Part shown: positions 17,621 to 26,787 of the stretch, piece by piece | Numbering within the stretch: the first letter of the stretch is position 1 | Layout: each line of letters opens with the position of its first letter | The notes under the pieces: model-generated | Told to the model about the DNA's origin: nothing | Databases searched by the model: none | Seen by the model: the letters and a program-made list of their open reading frames with translations, nothing else | Translations under genes and position numbers: made by a program | NCBI RefSeq assembly: GCF_000717345.1 | Contig: NZ_JNZA01000001.1 | Span: 62,001 to 126,000 of the forward strand | Direction: 5' to 3' | Source of the DNA: Streptomyces lydicus | GTDB lineage: Bacteria; Actinomycetota; Actinomycetes; Streptomycetales; Streptomycetaceae | DNA: 64,000 bases

Positions 17621-18615
17621 CCCAGCCCCCCACCCTGACGACCACGCACATCCGCGTCGACCACTACAGCGCCGTGCACCTGGCGGCTCAGACGGCCCGC
17701 TCACTCGCGCAGAGCCGGCAGCTTCCCGGACCGCTGCCCGAGCACTGCGCGGTCATCGCGTCCGAACTCGGCAGCAACCTCGCCAAGCACGCCACCGACG
17801 GTTCCCTGTTCGTCCAGCCGACGCTGCTCGGCGACGGCGTGGAGGTGCTTTCCGCGGACCGGGGACCCGGCATGCCCGAGCTCGACCGGTGCCTGACCGA
17901 CGGCTACAGCACCACCGCCACGCTCGGAGCCGGTCTGGGGTCGGTCAGCCGGATAGCGTCGGACTTCACCATCCGCACCCAGGAAGGCACCGGCACCCTG
18001 GCCTGCGCACGGCTCTGGGCCCCCGGTGACCCGCCGCCGTCCGCAGCGGGGACCGGCGCGGTCTGCCTCCCCGCCGACGGCGAAGAGGTCAGCGGTGACG
18101 CCTGCGCGCTGCGCGACACCCCCGCCGGCCGCACCGCGATCGTCATCGACGGCCTCGGCCACGGGCCGTTGGCGGCGGAGGCCGCGCAGAGCGCCCTGCG
18201 CGCCTTCCACCGTGCGCCGGACGAACCGTTGCCGGACCTCCTGCACGGCATCCACCGCGCGCTGCGCCGCAGCCGCGGCGCGGCCGTCGGACTGCTCCGC
18301 CTCCACCCCCACCGGGGCGAATACTGCGGCGTGGGCAACGTCCGCGTCCTCGCCCTCGCCGGGCAGAGCGTCCACCACCGGCACACCGGCCAGCCCGGCA
18401 TCGTCGGCCTGCGCATGCCACGGCCGCAGGTCCGCTCCCTGCCGCTGGAGCCCGGCACGACCGCCGTGCTCCACTCCGACGGCATCGACCACCGCTGGAC
18501 CCTCAGCCCCCCGCCCCACCTCCTGCAGCTCCCGCCGCCCCTGCTGGCCGCGGCCCTCGCCCATGGCCACCGGCTCACCCGCGACGACGCGACCGTCCTG
18601 GTCGCCACCCTTTGA
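17605..18615 (+). CDS. RsbT-like ATPase fused to an RsbX-like SpoIIE/PP2C phosphatase domain
   Basis: A 336-residue two-domain protein. Residues 10-140 form a second GHKL ATPase (N-box VIASELGSNLAKHA, G1 SADRGPGMPEL, loop GAGLGSV). Residues 150-335 form a compact PP2C/SpoIIE domain with AIVIDGLGHGPLAAEAA for the metal Asp, LHSDGIDHRW and DDATVLVATL. This is the arrangement usually annotated as ATP-binding SpoIIE family phosphatase and may do the job of Bacillus RsbX, resetting phosphorylated RsbR/RsbS. The listed ATG overlaps rsbT by 16 nt; GTG at 17617 (GTGA overlap) is the alternative start. Confidence 0.85.
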   Translation: MGEPVTQPPTLTTTHIRVDHYSAVHLAAQTARSLAQSRQLPGPLPEHCAVIASELGSNLAKHATDGSLFVQPTLLGDGVEVLSADRGPGMPELDRCLTDGYSTTATLGAGLGSVSRIASDFTIRTQEGTGTLACARLWAPGDPPPSAAGTGAVCLPADGEEVSGDACALRDTPAGRTAIVIDGLGHGPLAAEAAQSALRAFHRAPDEPLPDLLHGIHRALRRSRGAAVGLLRLHPHRGEYCGVGNVRVLALAGQSVHHRHTGQPGIVGLRMPRPQVRSLPLEPGTTAVLHSDGIDHRWTLSPPPHLLQLPPPLLAAALAHGHRLTRDDATVLVATL

Positions 18616-18628
18616 CACAGAGACTTCC

Positions 18629-19954
18629 GTGACCCCCCACACCTTCCACCGCACCTTCCACTCGCTGCCGACGCTGCGCACCGCCGTCCGCAGCCTGGGC
18701 GACACCCACCGGCTGGCCATCGAGACCCGGGCCCGCCTGGTCCTGTCCGTGACCGCACTGGCCGACCGCGCGTTCCGGGCCGGGCGCCCCGTCACCCTGG
18801 AGGCCGCCTGCGCCGCCGGCACCGGCCGCAGCGACTCGCTGCTGTCCGTCACCCTCCGGACGAAGGGCCCGCTGCCCCCGGCCGAGCTGCCGCTGCCGGC
18901 GGAAACGGCACCCGACGGCACCGCGGCGACCTGGTGCCTCTCCCTCGCCGCACCGCACGCCCCCACCCCGCACGACGGGGCCGCGCCCGCCCGGCCCGCC
19001 CCGGTGACGACCGCCACCGCCAAGGACAACGGCCACGCCGAAGCACCCGTGACGGCCCCGACCGAGACGCACGCCCTCGAAGAGGAACTCCGGGCCGCCC
19101 TCGCCCAGGTCGACGCCCTCAGCGAGGCGCACCGCCAGCTCAAACACGAACTCGCCGAGACCAACAGCGGGGTGCTCGCCCTCTACGTCCAGCTCGAAGA
19201 ACGCGACGAGCAACTCCGCACGGCACACGGCCAGGTCCTCAGGGAGCTCGAAGACGCCCTGCGCCCCCCGCCGATCGCCGTCGACGGCCTGGAACTCGCC
19301 GTCCACTACGCGCCCGCGGAGACGGACGCCCCCACCGGCGGCGACCTCTACGACTGGTTCTCCCTGCCCGACGGCACCGTCCACATCACGCTCGTCGACG
19401 CCCTCGGACACGGCGTACGCAGCACCCGCAGCGCCCTGAACGTCACCCACGCCGTGCGCACCCTGGCCCTCGAAGGACACCCGCTGGGCTCCATCGTCCG
19501 GCGCACCAACGAAATCCTCGCCCCCTTCGACCCCGACGTGATGGCGACCGTGATCCTCCTTCGGATCGACCCCGGCACCGGGCACCTGGAGTTGGCCAAC
19601 GGCAGCCACCCACCCGCGCTGATGATGCGCCGCGACGGCACCTCGCAGTACCTGGAGGTCCGCGGCCGGGGCATCGGCTACCCCCTGCCCGGCAGCGACC
19701 GGGTGCTGTCGGAGAAGCTGGACGCCGGCGACCTCCTCGTCCTCTACACCGACGGCCTGACCGAGAGCCGCAGGGACCCGCTGGAAGGCGAAGCCCGCCT
19801 CATCGAGAGCGCCCGGCGCCACCGGCACCGCCCCATCGAGGACGTCCCCGGCGCCATCGCCGGCGACATGCACACCGTCGTCCTCCACCCCGACGACACC
19901 GTCGCCCTCACCGTCCGCAGAACGCCGGCAGGTCCCGCGGAAGAGAGCCGCTGA
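18629..19954 (+). CDS. SpoIIE-family PP2C phosphatase with coiled-coil linker (RsbU-like role)
   Basis: A 441-residue protein. Residues 1-100 are a conserved but weakly GHKL-like N-domain (FHSLPTLRTAVRSLGDTHR). An Ala/Pro linker follows, then a coiled coil at about 148-210 rich in Glu/Leu heptads (EEELRAALAQVDALSEAHRQ). The C-terminal SpoIIE domain has DAPTGGDLYDWF and ITLVDALGHGVRS for metal-binding Asp residues, LANGSHPPAL, VLYTDGLTESR and DDTVALTV. It probably dephosphorylates an anti-anti-sigma factor encoded elsewhere, being switched by the upstream RsbT. Start is GTG 18629, 13 nt after the previous stop. It ends the operon before the hairpin at 19960. Confidence 0.88.
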   Translation: MTPHTFHRTFHSLPTLRTAVRSLGDTHRLAIETRARLVLSVTALADRAFRAGRPVTLEAACAAGTGRSDSLLSVTLRTKGPLPPAELPLPAETAPDGTAATWCLSLAAPHAPTPHDGAAPARPAPVTTATAKDNGHAEAPVTAPTETHALEEELRAALAQVDALSEAHRQLKHELAETNSGVLALYVQLEERDEQLRTAHGQVLRELEDALRPPPIAVDGLELAVHYAPAETDAPTGGDLYDWFSLPDGTVHITLVDALGHGVRSTRSALNVTHAVRTLALEGHPLGSIVRRTNEILAPFDPDVMATVILLRIDPGTGHLELANGSHPPALMMRRDGTSQYLEVRGRGIGYPLPGSDRVLSEKLDAGDLLVLYTDGLTESRRDPLEGEARLIESARRHRHRPIEDVPGAIAGDMHTVVLHPDDTVALTVRRTPAGPAEESR

Positions 19955-19959
19955 GTCCG

Positions 19960-19994
19960 GGCGGCCCCGCTTCCTGACAGGCAGCGGGGCCGCC
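19960..19994 (+). terminator. terminator of the rsb operon
   Basis: A perfect 12-bp stem (19960-19971 pairing with 19983-19994) with an 11-nt loop starts five bases after the stop of the last phosphatase gene. It is GC-rich with no U-tract, as expected for Streptomyces. Confidence 0.8.
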
Positions 19995-20042
19995 GCCGAA
20001 ACCCGTGTGCGCCCGGGCACACCGCTCTGGGATCATGCCGGA

Positions 20043-22214
20043 ATGGGACACAGTCTCGAATCAATGGTTATCCGGCACACCTTCCGCCTCCCGTTCCCCA
20101 CGGGGCCCGTGGGGAACGGTGGTGTCGCGGCGCGACAGTTCGACGCCGCCCTGATGTCGGTGGGTTTCAAACTCTCGGCGGATCTGCTGGAGCGGCTGTC
20201 GGGACTGTCCGAGGGGACGGTCGTCGACACCGCCGTCGACACACTGCGTACCGTCCGCGAGATGGTCGGGGACCACGTCCAGCACAACGTCTACTTCATC
20301 GACTTCCCGGCCAACGTGCCCGACACGTGCGACTTCTGGGCGCAGTGCATCATCGAGGCGCTGGCCGACGAGGCAAGCCGGGAAAGCACGCTCGAGCAGC
20401 TCAGCAGCGGTGTGGTGGACCTGCTCACGCTGCCGTCCTACGGCAACTACCCCCACACCTACCGCGAGATGCTCGCCGCCCAGGACGAGCTGATCGCGGC
20501 GGCGGGCGACCGGATGACCGTCCTGCACACGGGCGACCCCCTGGCCGACGAGATCACCGCTCTCTACCTGGCCCTGGCCGGAAGCACCACACCACTGGGC
20601 GACGACGACCTGGAGGACCTGCGGGCGCTCGCCGCGCACTGCGTGCACGGTCCCCAGCCCGAGGCCATCCCGATCCGCGAGAACCGTGCCCTGGTCAACC
20701 AGGCCCGCCTGGGCGTCGGCGCGGACCTCCTGGTGGACACCGTCACCGATGTGCTCCGCCTGGCCTGCGCCCTGTCGGACGGCGATGTGACCCTCCAGGA
20801 ACCGACCCGCTTCAAGAACCTCTCACGTCCGGTGCGCCGCGCCCTGCTCGCGGGCCTCGACGGCGTGGTCGCCGCCGCCCCCGCCAAGCTCGCGGACGTG
20901 CACGCGCACCGCGAACCCTTCAAGCGCCTCGGCGAACGCCTCCACCCGCACGAGTACCCGCGCTGGCCGCACGCCGCCCAGGTGTTCGCGGTGGCCCGGG
21001 GCGAGCAGCAGGCCCGCTCCCTCGACAGCCGCGCCGAGGAACTGTTCGGGATGCACGACGTCACCGGGGCGGCGGAGCTCCTGCGGGCCGCGCCCGGCAA
21101 GCTCTTCCGCTCCCTGGACCGGCTGCTGCGGATGTGCCTCACCCAGGACGAGCGCGAGGCCGTCGTGGCCGTCGCCGAGCAGGTCGCCGACCGGGTCTCC
21201 GGCCGGGTCCTGCTGTCGGTCCGCGAACACCTCCACAACCGGCCCGAGGAGACCGGCGAACGCCGCGTCTTCGTCAACCGCCTCGGCCGCGCCTGGGTCA
21301 CCTCCGACGAGCGCCAGCCGGTACTCCCGGACGAACGCAAGCGGCTGATCTCCGCCCTGGACGCCGAAATCCGCCGACGCCTGCCGGCCCCCGAGCACCT
21401 GCTGATCGATCCCGACGTCCTCGATGTCGCGCTCCCGCTCAGCGGAAAGGCGACAGCGTCCGGGCTCGGCGTGCTGCCCCGCGGCTCCCTCTCGCCCGTC
21501 GACGGCGAACTGCTGCGCTTCTTCGTCTACTGGAAGCAGACAGACCGGAGCACCGACTACGACCTGTCGGCACTGATGCTGAACGCCGACTACTCGACCC
21601 GGTGCTGGCTCTCGTACACCGCCCTCACGGAAGTCGAGGGCGAGCACTCCGGGGACATCACCGACGCGCCCGACGGGGCCTCGGAGTTCATCAACCTGCG
21701 CCTGGGCGCGGTCCGCGGCACCTTCATCGTCCCGCAGGTCAACATCTTCGCGGGGGAGGGCTTCGAAGAGGTCGAGGAGTCGTTCTTCGGCTTCATGCTG
21801 CGCGAGACCGCCCAGCAGGGCCGCCCGTTCGAACCGCGCACCGTACGGCTGAAGTCGGAACTGCGCGGCCCGGGCAAGGTGGCGCTGCCACTGGCGTTCC
21901 TGCGCGGCGACGACGGCCGCTGGCGCGCCAAGTGGCTGCACCTGCACCTCACGGGGAATCCGGCGGCCAACCGCGTCGAGGGGAACCGGGTATCGGTCGC
22001 GACGCTGCTGCGCGGCATCGTCGAACGCGAATACCTCACCGTGCGCTACCTCGTCGACCTGATGACCGGCGGCACCACGACCGTGACCCTGTGGGACGGC
22101 AGCAGCCTCCCGGACGGCCCGGTCACCTACCTCGGCCTGGAACGCCCGGAGGGCCTCCACCCGGACTCCCGCATCCTCACCCCCGAAAATCTGCGCGACC
22201 TGATCCCCGCCTGA
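20043..22214 (+). CDS. large protein with C-terminal TerD-like domain (SCO0854-family-like)
   Basis: A 723-residue protein whose first 480 residues I do not recognise. They are mostly helical, with SADLLERLSGLSEGTVVDTA, a segment VQHNVYFIDFPANVPDT and a region around RWPHAAQVFAVARGEQQA. From about 500 a TerD/TerZ-type calcium-binding-like fold appears: TDYDLSALMLNADYSTRCWL, HSGDITDAPDGASEFINL, and RGTFIVPQVNIFAGEGF. This layout recalls the large MXAN_6230/SCO0854 proteins of actinobacteria, but I see no Cys/His RING motif here. ATG 20043 is used; ATG 20064 is possible. A role in envelope or chemical stress, by analogy with Ter proteins, is only an inference. Confidence 0.65.
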   Translation: MGHSLESMVIRHTFRLPFPTGPVGNGGVAARQFDAALMSVGFKLSADLLERLSGLSEGTVVDTAVDTLRTVREMVGDHVQHNVYFIDFPANVPDTCDFWAQCIIEALADEASRESTLEQLSSGVVDLLTLPSYGNYPHTYREMLAAQDELIAAAGDRMTVLHTGDPLADEITALYLALAGSTTPLGDDDLEDLRALAAHCVHGPQPEAIPIRENRALVNQARLGVGADLLVDTVTDVLRLACALSDGDVTLQEPTRFKNLSRPVRRALLAGLDGVVAAAPAKLADVHAHREPFKRLGERLHPHEYPRWPHAAQVFAVARGEQQARSLDSRAEELFGMHDVTGAAELLRAAPGKLFRSLDRLLRMCLTQDEREAVVAVAEQVADRVSGRVLLSVREHLHNRPEETGERRVFVNRLGRAWVTSDERQPVLPDERKRLISALDAEIRRRLPAPEHLLIDPDVLDVALPLSGKATASGLGVLPRGSLSPVDGELLRFFVYWKQTDRSTDYDLSALMLNADYSTRCWLSYTALTEVEGEHSGDITDAPDGASEFINLRLGAVRGTFIVPQVNIFAGEGFEEVEESFFGFMLRETAQQGRPFEPRTVRLKSELRGPGKVALPLAFLRGDDGRWRAKWLHLHLTGNPAANRVEGNRVSVATLLRGIVEREYLTVRYLVDLMTGGTTTVTLWDGSSLPDGPVTYLGLERPEGLHPDSRILTPENLRDLIPA

Positions 22215-22457
22215 CTGTTATCGTTGCCCACGGCGAGGCCATGAAGGGGCTTCCTTCTCACTCCTTGAACTAGCCCTTTCGCTTTCCTCGCCTTCTACTT
22301 CGCCCCCTCGCGGGCCATGGTGAGCAGGGCCGGCAGAGGACGGTGGGCGACCAGCCCGGGGTAGCCCTCCTCATTCCGTCGGTACGGCGTGTCGTAAGGG
22401 ATGCGGTGGGCGGTGGGCGGCGAGTGCCAACACCGGCGGCTCACGCAGAATGCAGCC

Positions 22458-22832
22458 ATGACCGTCTTCTCGTGCAGTGCCTGTCAGCAGCGAATCACCC
22501 TCGCCCTCCGGGAATCGCCGATACCGCCTCCAGTGACGGAGGAAGCCCCGGGACACAGGTTCCTGCCACCGCTGATGCCGCACGGGTCGTATGCGGTCAG
22601 CCCCCACACCGGCGCCTTCGTTCTCAATCCTGACGACATCTCGGGGGTGTCCCGGCACCCTGACCGTGGGCGCCTCAACGGATGCTGCGGACTTGACGGT
22701 TTGGACGGCCCCAACCTCGTTTGCGATGCCTGCGGAGCCGAGGTCGCAACCCAGCAATCGGATTGCTGGTCTCAACAACTGATCACGCTGATCCCCGACG
22801 CGGTGACCACAGCCGTGTCGTCCTCCAGTTGA
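22458..22832 (+). CDS. small zinc-ribbon protein, hypothetical
   Basis: A 124-residue protein of a type common in Streptomyces but without a known function. An N-terminal FSCSACQ pair and a C-terminal CCGLDGLDGPNLVCDACG, followed by ATQQSDCW, supply the cysteines of one or two zinc ribbons. The middle contains SPHTGAFVLNPDDISGVSRH. The ATG at 22458 lacks a strong ribosome site but begins immediately before the first Cys pair. It is flanked by the TerD-like gene and a small membrane protein with no evident functional link. Confidence 0.7.
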   Translation: MTVFSCSACQQRITLALRESPIPPPVTEEAPGHRFLPPLMPHGSYAVSPHTGAFVLNPDDISGVSRHPDRGRLNGCCGLDGLDGPNLVCDACGAEVATQQSDCWSQQLITLIPDAVTTAVSSSS

Positions 22833-22996
22833 ACCAGTGCAGTTTCGGCGGCACCTGGCACGGTCCGCCGGAGCGAAGCACGTTCCTCGCGGGCGGATGA
22901 ACGAAACACCGCTCAACCTGGTTCGCGCCCGCGCGGCGCAGACATACTCCAGGCACCCGTGACCGGCCCACAACGGACGGCTGAGTATCCGGACTC

Positions 22997-23401
22997 ATGC
23001 GCCCGGACGCGGGGGATGTTTGGCTGCTGAACATGCAGCAGATGCCGTCCCCGTACAGAGTCGAGCCGAGCCGCCCGACCGGCGATGAGCGCGATCGCCA
23101 TGCGTTCGCCACCCCGGCCATCTCGACCGTCGTGACGCTGGCCGGGGGATTCGTGTTCGGTTGGCTCGCCATCATGACGTTTGTCGTGTGTGGATCGTCC
23201 TGTGACAGTGACCCCGCCGGGTCGGTCATCTTCACCGCGTGCACCTGGAGCCTCGTCGCCCCCGTCATGCTGCTGTTGATCAGTTGGCTTCTGCCGTGGC
23301 GACGGCGATACAGCGGGGCACGTCTCGGCTTCGCGATTTTGGCGCCGCTCTCCGTGGGGGCGATCTACGTCCTGTTCAACGTCTGGCTCGTCCTCACGTG
23401 A
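22997..23401 (+). CDS. small integral membrane protein, hypothetical
   Basis: A 134-residue protein with a polar N-terminal 40 residues and three hydrophobic segments. These are about 42-64 (ISTVVTLAGGFVFGWLAIM), 78-97 (VIFTACTWSLVAPVMLLLIS) and 108-133 (LGFAILAPLSVGAIYVLFN). Segments one and two are separated by the short Cys-containing loop CGSSCDSDP, which could form a disulfide outside the cell. The true start may be ATG 23033 (MQQMPSPYRVEPSRP), which would remove 12 residues. I do not recognise a family. It stands alone ahead of ctaD. Confidence 0.6.
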   Translation: MRPDAGDVWLLNMQQMPSPYRVEPSRPTGDERDRHAFATPAISTVVTLAGGFVFGWLAIMTFVVCGSSCDSDPAGSVIFTACTWSLVAPVMLLLISWLLPWRRRYSGARLGFAILAPLSVGAIYVLFNVWLVLT

Positions 23402-23644
23402 GTCCCGGCCGGCCGCTGGGTTCAGCCGAGCGCCGCGTCGGCCATGAGACACGGATGGCGCCAAGGGCACGTCGCTGTGGGGGTTGCGGGCTGACAACGA
23501 CGACATGCCGTGGCTACTCCACTCGGGTCTGACTGTCACGCCATTGGCGGCGTTTCGGCCGCTCAAGGAGGCGATCGGCTCCCGGCACAGCCATGATGCG
23601 GCTGAGTTGCGACGCCAACCGCGAGCATCGGGAGATACCCACCA

Positions 23645-25381
23645 GTGAGCATCCTCAACGACCCCCACGGTGCCGCGGCAGCCGAGGACTCGTACGAAAA
23701 CGAATTGCCGCTCAGGGGCAAAGAGCCCGGGAACGTGGTGATCAGGTGGCTGACGACCACCGACCACAAGACCATCGGCACGCTGTACCTGCTGACGTCG
23801 TTCGCGTTTTTCCTCGTCGGCGGCTTGATGGCGCTGGTGATGCGCGCCGAGCTGGCCCGGCCGGGCACGCAGATCGTGTCGAACGAGCAGTTCAACCAGG
23901 CGTTCACGATGCACGGCACCGTGATGCTGCTGATGTTCGCGACGCCACTGTTCGCCGGCTTCACGAACTGGATCATGCCGCTGCAGATCGGTGCCCCCGA
24001 TGTGGCCTTCCCGCGGCTGAACATGTTCGCCTACTGGTTGTATCTCTTCGGCTCGCTGGTGGCGGTCGGGGGGTTCCTCACCCCGCAGGGCGCGGCGGAC
24101 TTCGGCTGGTTCGCCTATACACCGCTGTCCGACGTGGTCCGGTCCCCGGGCATCGGTGCCGACATGTGGATCATGGGTCTGGCCTTCTCCGGCTTCGGCA
24201 CGATCCTCGGCGCGGTCAACTTCATCACGACGGTCGTCTGCATGCGCGCGCCCGGCATGACCATGTTCCGCCTGCCCATCTTCACCTGGAACGTGCTGCT
24301 GACCGCTGTGCTGGTCCTGCTGGCCTTCCCGGTGCTGGCGGCGGCGCTGTTCGCCCTGGAGGCGGACCGCAAGTTCGGCGCCCACGTCTACGACCCGGCC
24401 AACGGTGGTGCGTTGCTGTGGCAACACCTCTTCTGGTTCTTCGGGCATCCAGAGGTGTACATCATCGCCCTGCCGTTCTTCGGCATCGTTACCGAGGTCA
24501 TCCCGGTGTTCTCCCGCAAGCCGATCTTCGGCTACATCGGTCTGGTCGCCGCGACGATTTCCATTGCCGGTCTTTCGGTCACGGTCTGGGCGCACCATAT
24601 GTACGTCACGGGCGGCGTGCTGTTGCCGTTCTTCTCCTTCATGACATTCCTGATCGCGGTCCCGACCGGTGTGAAGTTCTTCAACTGGATCGGCACGATG
24701 TGGAAGGGCTCACTATCCTTCGAAACGCCGATGCTGTGGGCGATCGGCTTTCTCGTCACCTTCCTTTTCGGTGGCCTGACCGGTGTCATCCTGGCTTCGC
24801 CGCCGATGGACTTCCACGTCTCCGACTCGTACTTCGTGGTGGCGCATTTCCACTACGTGGTCTTCGGCACGGTTGTTTTTGCGATGTTCTCCGGGTTCCA
24901 TTTCTGGTGGCCGAAGTTCACCGGCAAGATGCTCGATGAGCGCCTGGGAAAAATCACCTTCTGGACGCTGTTCGTGGGGTTCCACGGCACCTTCCTGGTG
25001 CAGCACTGGCTGGGTGCGGAAGGCATGCCGCGGCGTTACGCGGACTACCTGGCCGCCGACGGTTTCACGGGGCTGAACACCGTCTCGTCGATCAGCTCGT
25101 TCCTGCTGGGCCTGTCGATGCTGCCGTTCCTCTACAACGTCTGGAAGACCGCCAAGTACGGCAAGCCGGTCGGCGTCGACGACCCGTGGGGCTACGGCCG
25201 TTCGCTGGAGTGGGCGACCTCCTGCCCGCCGCCGCGGCACAACTTCCTCACCCTGCCCCGTATCCGTAGCGAAGCCCCGGCGTTTGACCTGCACCACCCC
25301 GAGATCGCCCTGCACGACGAGGCGAACCACGGCAAACGCGACGTGGTGGAGGCGCCCAGACATGAAGGCGGCCCGTCTTGA
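23645..25381 (+). CDS. ctaD: cytochrome c oxidase subunit I (orphan copy)
   Basis: The 578-residue catalytic subunit of aa3-type oxidase, with twelve membrane helices. [20 protein letters not shown] opens helix [14 protein letters not shown] gives the low-spin heme His. [20 protein letters not shown] has the CuB His cross-linked to Tyr, and WAHHMYVTG the two further CuB His. [10 protein letters not shown] has the high-spin and low-spin heme His ligands. All key residues are intact, so the enzyme should be active. No ctaC, ctaE or ctaF lies beside it, so this is a stand-alone second copy that must borrow the other subunits. The GTG at 23645 is preceded by GGGAGATA. Confidence 0.95.
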   Translation: MSILNDPHGAAAAEDSYENELPLRGKEPGNVVIRWLTTTDHKTIGTLYLLTSFAFFLVGGLMALVMRAELARPGTQIVSNEQFNQAFTMHGTVMLLMFATPLFAGFTNWIMPLQIGAPDVAFPRLNMFAYWLYLFGSLVAVGGFLTPQGAADFGWFAYTPLSDVVRSPGIGADMWIMGLAFSGFGTILGAVNFITTVVCMRAPGMTMFRLPIFTWNVLLTAVLVLLAFPVLAAALFALEADRKFGAHVYDPANGGALLWQHLFWFFGHPEVYIIALPFFGIVTEVIPVFSRKPIFGYIGLVAATISIAGLSVTVWAHHMYVTGGVLLPFFSFMTFLIAVPTGVKFFNWIGTMWKGSLSFETPMLWAIGFLVTFLFGGLTGVILASPPMDFHVSDSYFVVAHFHYVVFGTVVFAMFSGFHFWWPKFTGKMLDERLGKITFWTLFVGFHGTFLVQHWLGAEGMPRRYADYLAADGFTGLNTVSSISSFLLGLSMLPFLYNVWKTAKYGKPVGVDDPWGYGRSLEWATSCPPPRHNFLTLPRIRSEAPAFDLHHPEIALHDEANHGKRDVVEAPRHEGGPS

Positions 25382-25755
25382 CCTCACCGGGGCGCCAGGG
25401 GCCCCCGCTCGCCGGGCAGGGGGCCGCACTCGCCAACGAGGTGGAGGGCTACCTCCTTGCGCAAGCGGAGCGAGAGCAGGCGCAGCATGAGGCCCAAGCG
25501 CTCTGCCGGCGCCTGACCTGGCTCACCAGGGGACAGGCCGAGGACCTCACCCGCCATTACACCGAGCAGCGTCTGGGCCTGACGCGCCAGGCGCTCCAGG
25601 CCACCGCCGACCGGGCCAAGCGCCTGCGCGGCGAATACGAGGCGCGCTACGCCGCATTGCGTCGCACCCTGCTCAGACGGCACGCCGTTTGTGCGTGCTT
25701 GCTGTTTGTGTGTTCCCTCGCCGTGAGTGCGGGGACCAGTCTGCTGGGCCGCTGA
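25378..25755 (+). CDS. small tail-anchored coiled-coil protein downstream of ctaD
   Basis: A 125-residue protein overlapping the ctaD stop by TTGA, so it should be translated with the oxidase subunit. Residues 20-100 are a long charged helix with Arg/Glu/Gln heptads ([20 protein letters not shown], then [19 protein letters not shown]). A single C-terminal membrane segment follows ([18 protein letters not shown]) with only a few residues after it, giving a tail-anchored topology. Similar small genes accompany orphan ctaD copies in Streptomyces. The function is unknown; an accessory or assembly role for the oxidase is plausible from the coupling alone. Confidence 0.7.
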   Translation: MTSPGRQGPPLAGQGAALANEVEGYLLAQAEREQAQHEAQALCRRLTWLTRGQAEDLTRHYTEQRLGLTRQALQATADRAKRLRGEYEARYAALRRTLLRRHAVCACLLFVCSLAVSAGTSLLGR

Positions 25756-25793
25756 CCTGAGCGGCAGTAGTGGTGAGTGCGGCGGCGTTCTGC

Positions 25794-25819
25794 CCGGCCT
25801 CCGTGCACGCGGAGGCCGG
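25794..25819. terminator. terminator between convergent genes
   Basis: A perfect 10-bp stem (25794-25803 pairing with 25810-25819) with a 6-nt loop lies 39 nt past the end of the ctaD-linked gene. A T-containing stretch (GTCGTTTGCTTG) follows on the plus strand. It can also stop transcription of the convergent SDR gene. Confidence 0.75.
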
Positions 25820-25884
25820 CGTCGTTTGCTTGCCTCACTCGTTCGGCGTGACGCACTCCGTATGTGCGCGCGGTTCGGGGACGC

Positions 25885-26787
25885 TCAGCCGGCCCGGCCG
25901 CCGGGTGCCTCCTGACCGGGTGGCCTCTCCGCCGCCTTGCCGCCCGCGCCGAACAGTCCGGTGGCTGTGAGGTCCGAGCGGTCGGTGAGGCGCGCGAACT
26001 CGTGACGGGAACGGCGCGCCACGATGTCCGGCAGGCCCGCTCGTACGGCCTGGGCGGCCCGCAGCCAGGGCTGGGCGTAGACGACGGGGGCGCGCCGCTC
26101 GATGCCGTGGACCAGGCGGGCGGCCACCGGGGCCACCGGGTGCGTCTTCGAGGCGGGCCACGGCAGCCCGGCGCGGAGTACCCGCATGACCGCGTGGCCG
26201 TCGGCGGCCTTGATCATGTCCGTGTCGGCCCAGCTGAGATAGGCGACCCCCACGCCCACGCCGCGGTGCGCCAGCTCCGCGCGTAGGGAGTGTGCGAACG
26301 CCTCGGCCCCCGACTTCGAGGCGCAGTACGCCGACATCATGGGTGCGGCGGCGATGCCCGCCAGGGACGAGACCTGCAGGTAGTAGCCGTGCGTGCGCAG
26401 CAGATCAGGGAGGAACACCCGGGCGGTGACCGCGCTGCCTAGCAGATTGACCTCCACGATGCGACGCCAGGTCGCGGGGGCGGTGTCCAGGAACGGCCCG
26501 GCCGCCGCCACCCCGGCGTTGGCGACCACCACGGACGGTGGGCCGAGGCGTTCCGTCACCTGGGTGGCCGTCCGTTCCATCGCGGCTTCGTCGGTCACGT
26601 CGACGGGCCAATACGCGCTTTCGCCCGGCAGCGAAGCCGCCACTCGGGCGAGTTCGGGCTCCTCCAGCCCGAGCAGGGCCACCTTGGCTCCCCGCCGTGC
26701 GAGGGCACGTGCCATGGCCTCACCCAGTCCGCGCGCGGCGCCGGTGATCACTGCGATGCGCCCGAGCAGGGGCAGTGTTTCGGCCAT
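25885..26787 (-). CDS. short-chain dehydrogenase/reductase
   Basis: A 300-residue classical SDR. The cofactor loop is VITGAARGLGEAMARALARR at about 13-32, and the NAG motif is VVANAGVAAAG. The catalytic Ser is in YLQVSSLAGIAAAP and the Tyr/Lys pair in SAYCASKSGAEAF, so the active site is complete. The acidic end of the second strand (LLGLEEPEL) points to NAD preference. A C-terminal extension of about 60 residues (APVVYAQPWLRAAQAVRAGL) resembles membrane-associated SDRs acting on hydrophobic substrates. The ATG at 26787 starts just before the Rossmann strand. It is divergent from the SRPBCC gene across about 300 bp. Confidence 0.9.
   Translation of the reverse strand: MAETLPLLGRIAVITGAARGLGEAMARALARRGAKVALLGLEEPELARVAASLPGESAYWPVDVTDEAAMERTATQVTERLGPPSVVVANAGVAAAGPFLDTAPATWRRIVEVNLLGSAVTARVFLPDLLRTHGYYLQVSSLAGIAAAPMMSAYCASKSGAEAFAHSLRAELAHRGVGVGVAYLSWADTDMIKAADGHAVMRVLRAGLPWPASKTHPVAPVAARLVHGIERRAPVVYAQPWLRAAQAVRAGLPDIVARRSRHEFARLTDRSDLTATGLFGAGGKAAERPPGQEAPGGRAG

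Noticed and set aside
20327..22273. 648-codon frame in the +2 phase of the TerD-like gene
   Set aside because: Pro/Arg-rich shadow of the real gene; no domain seen.
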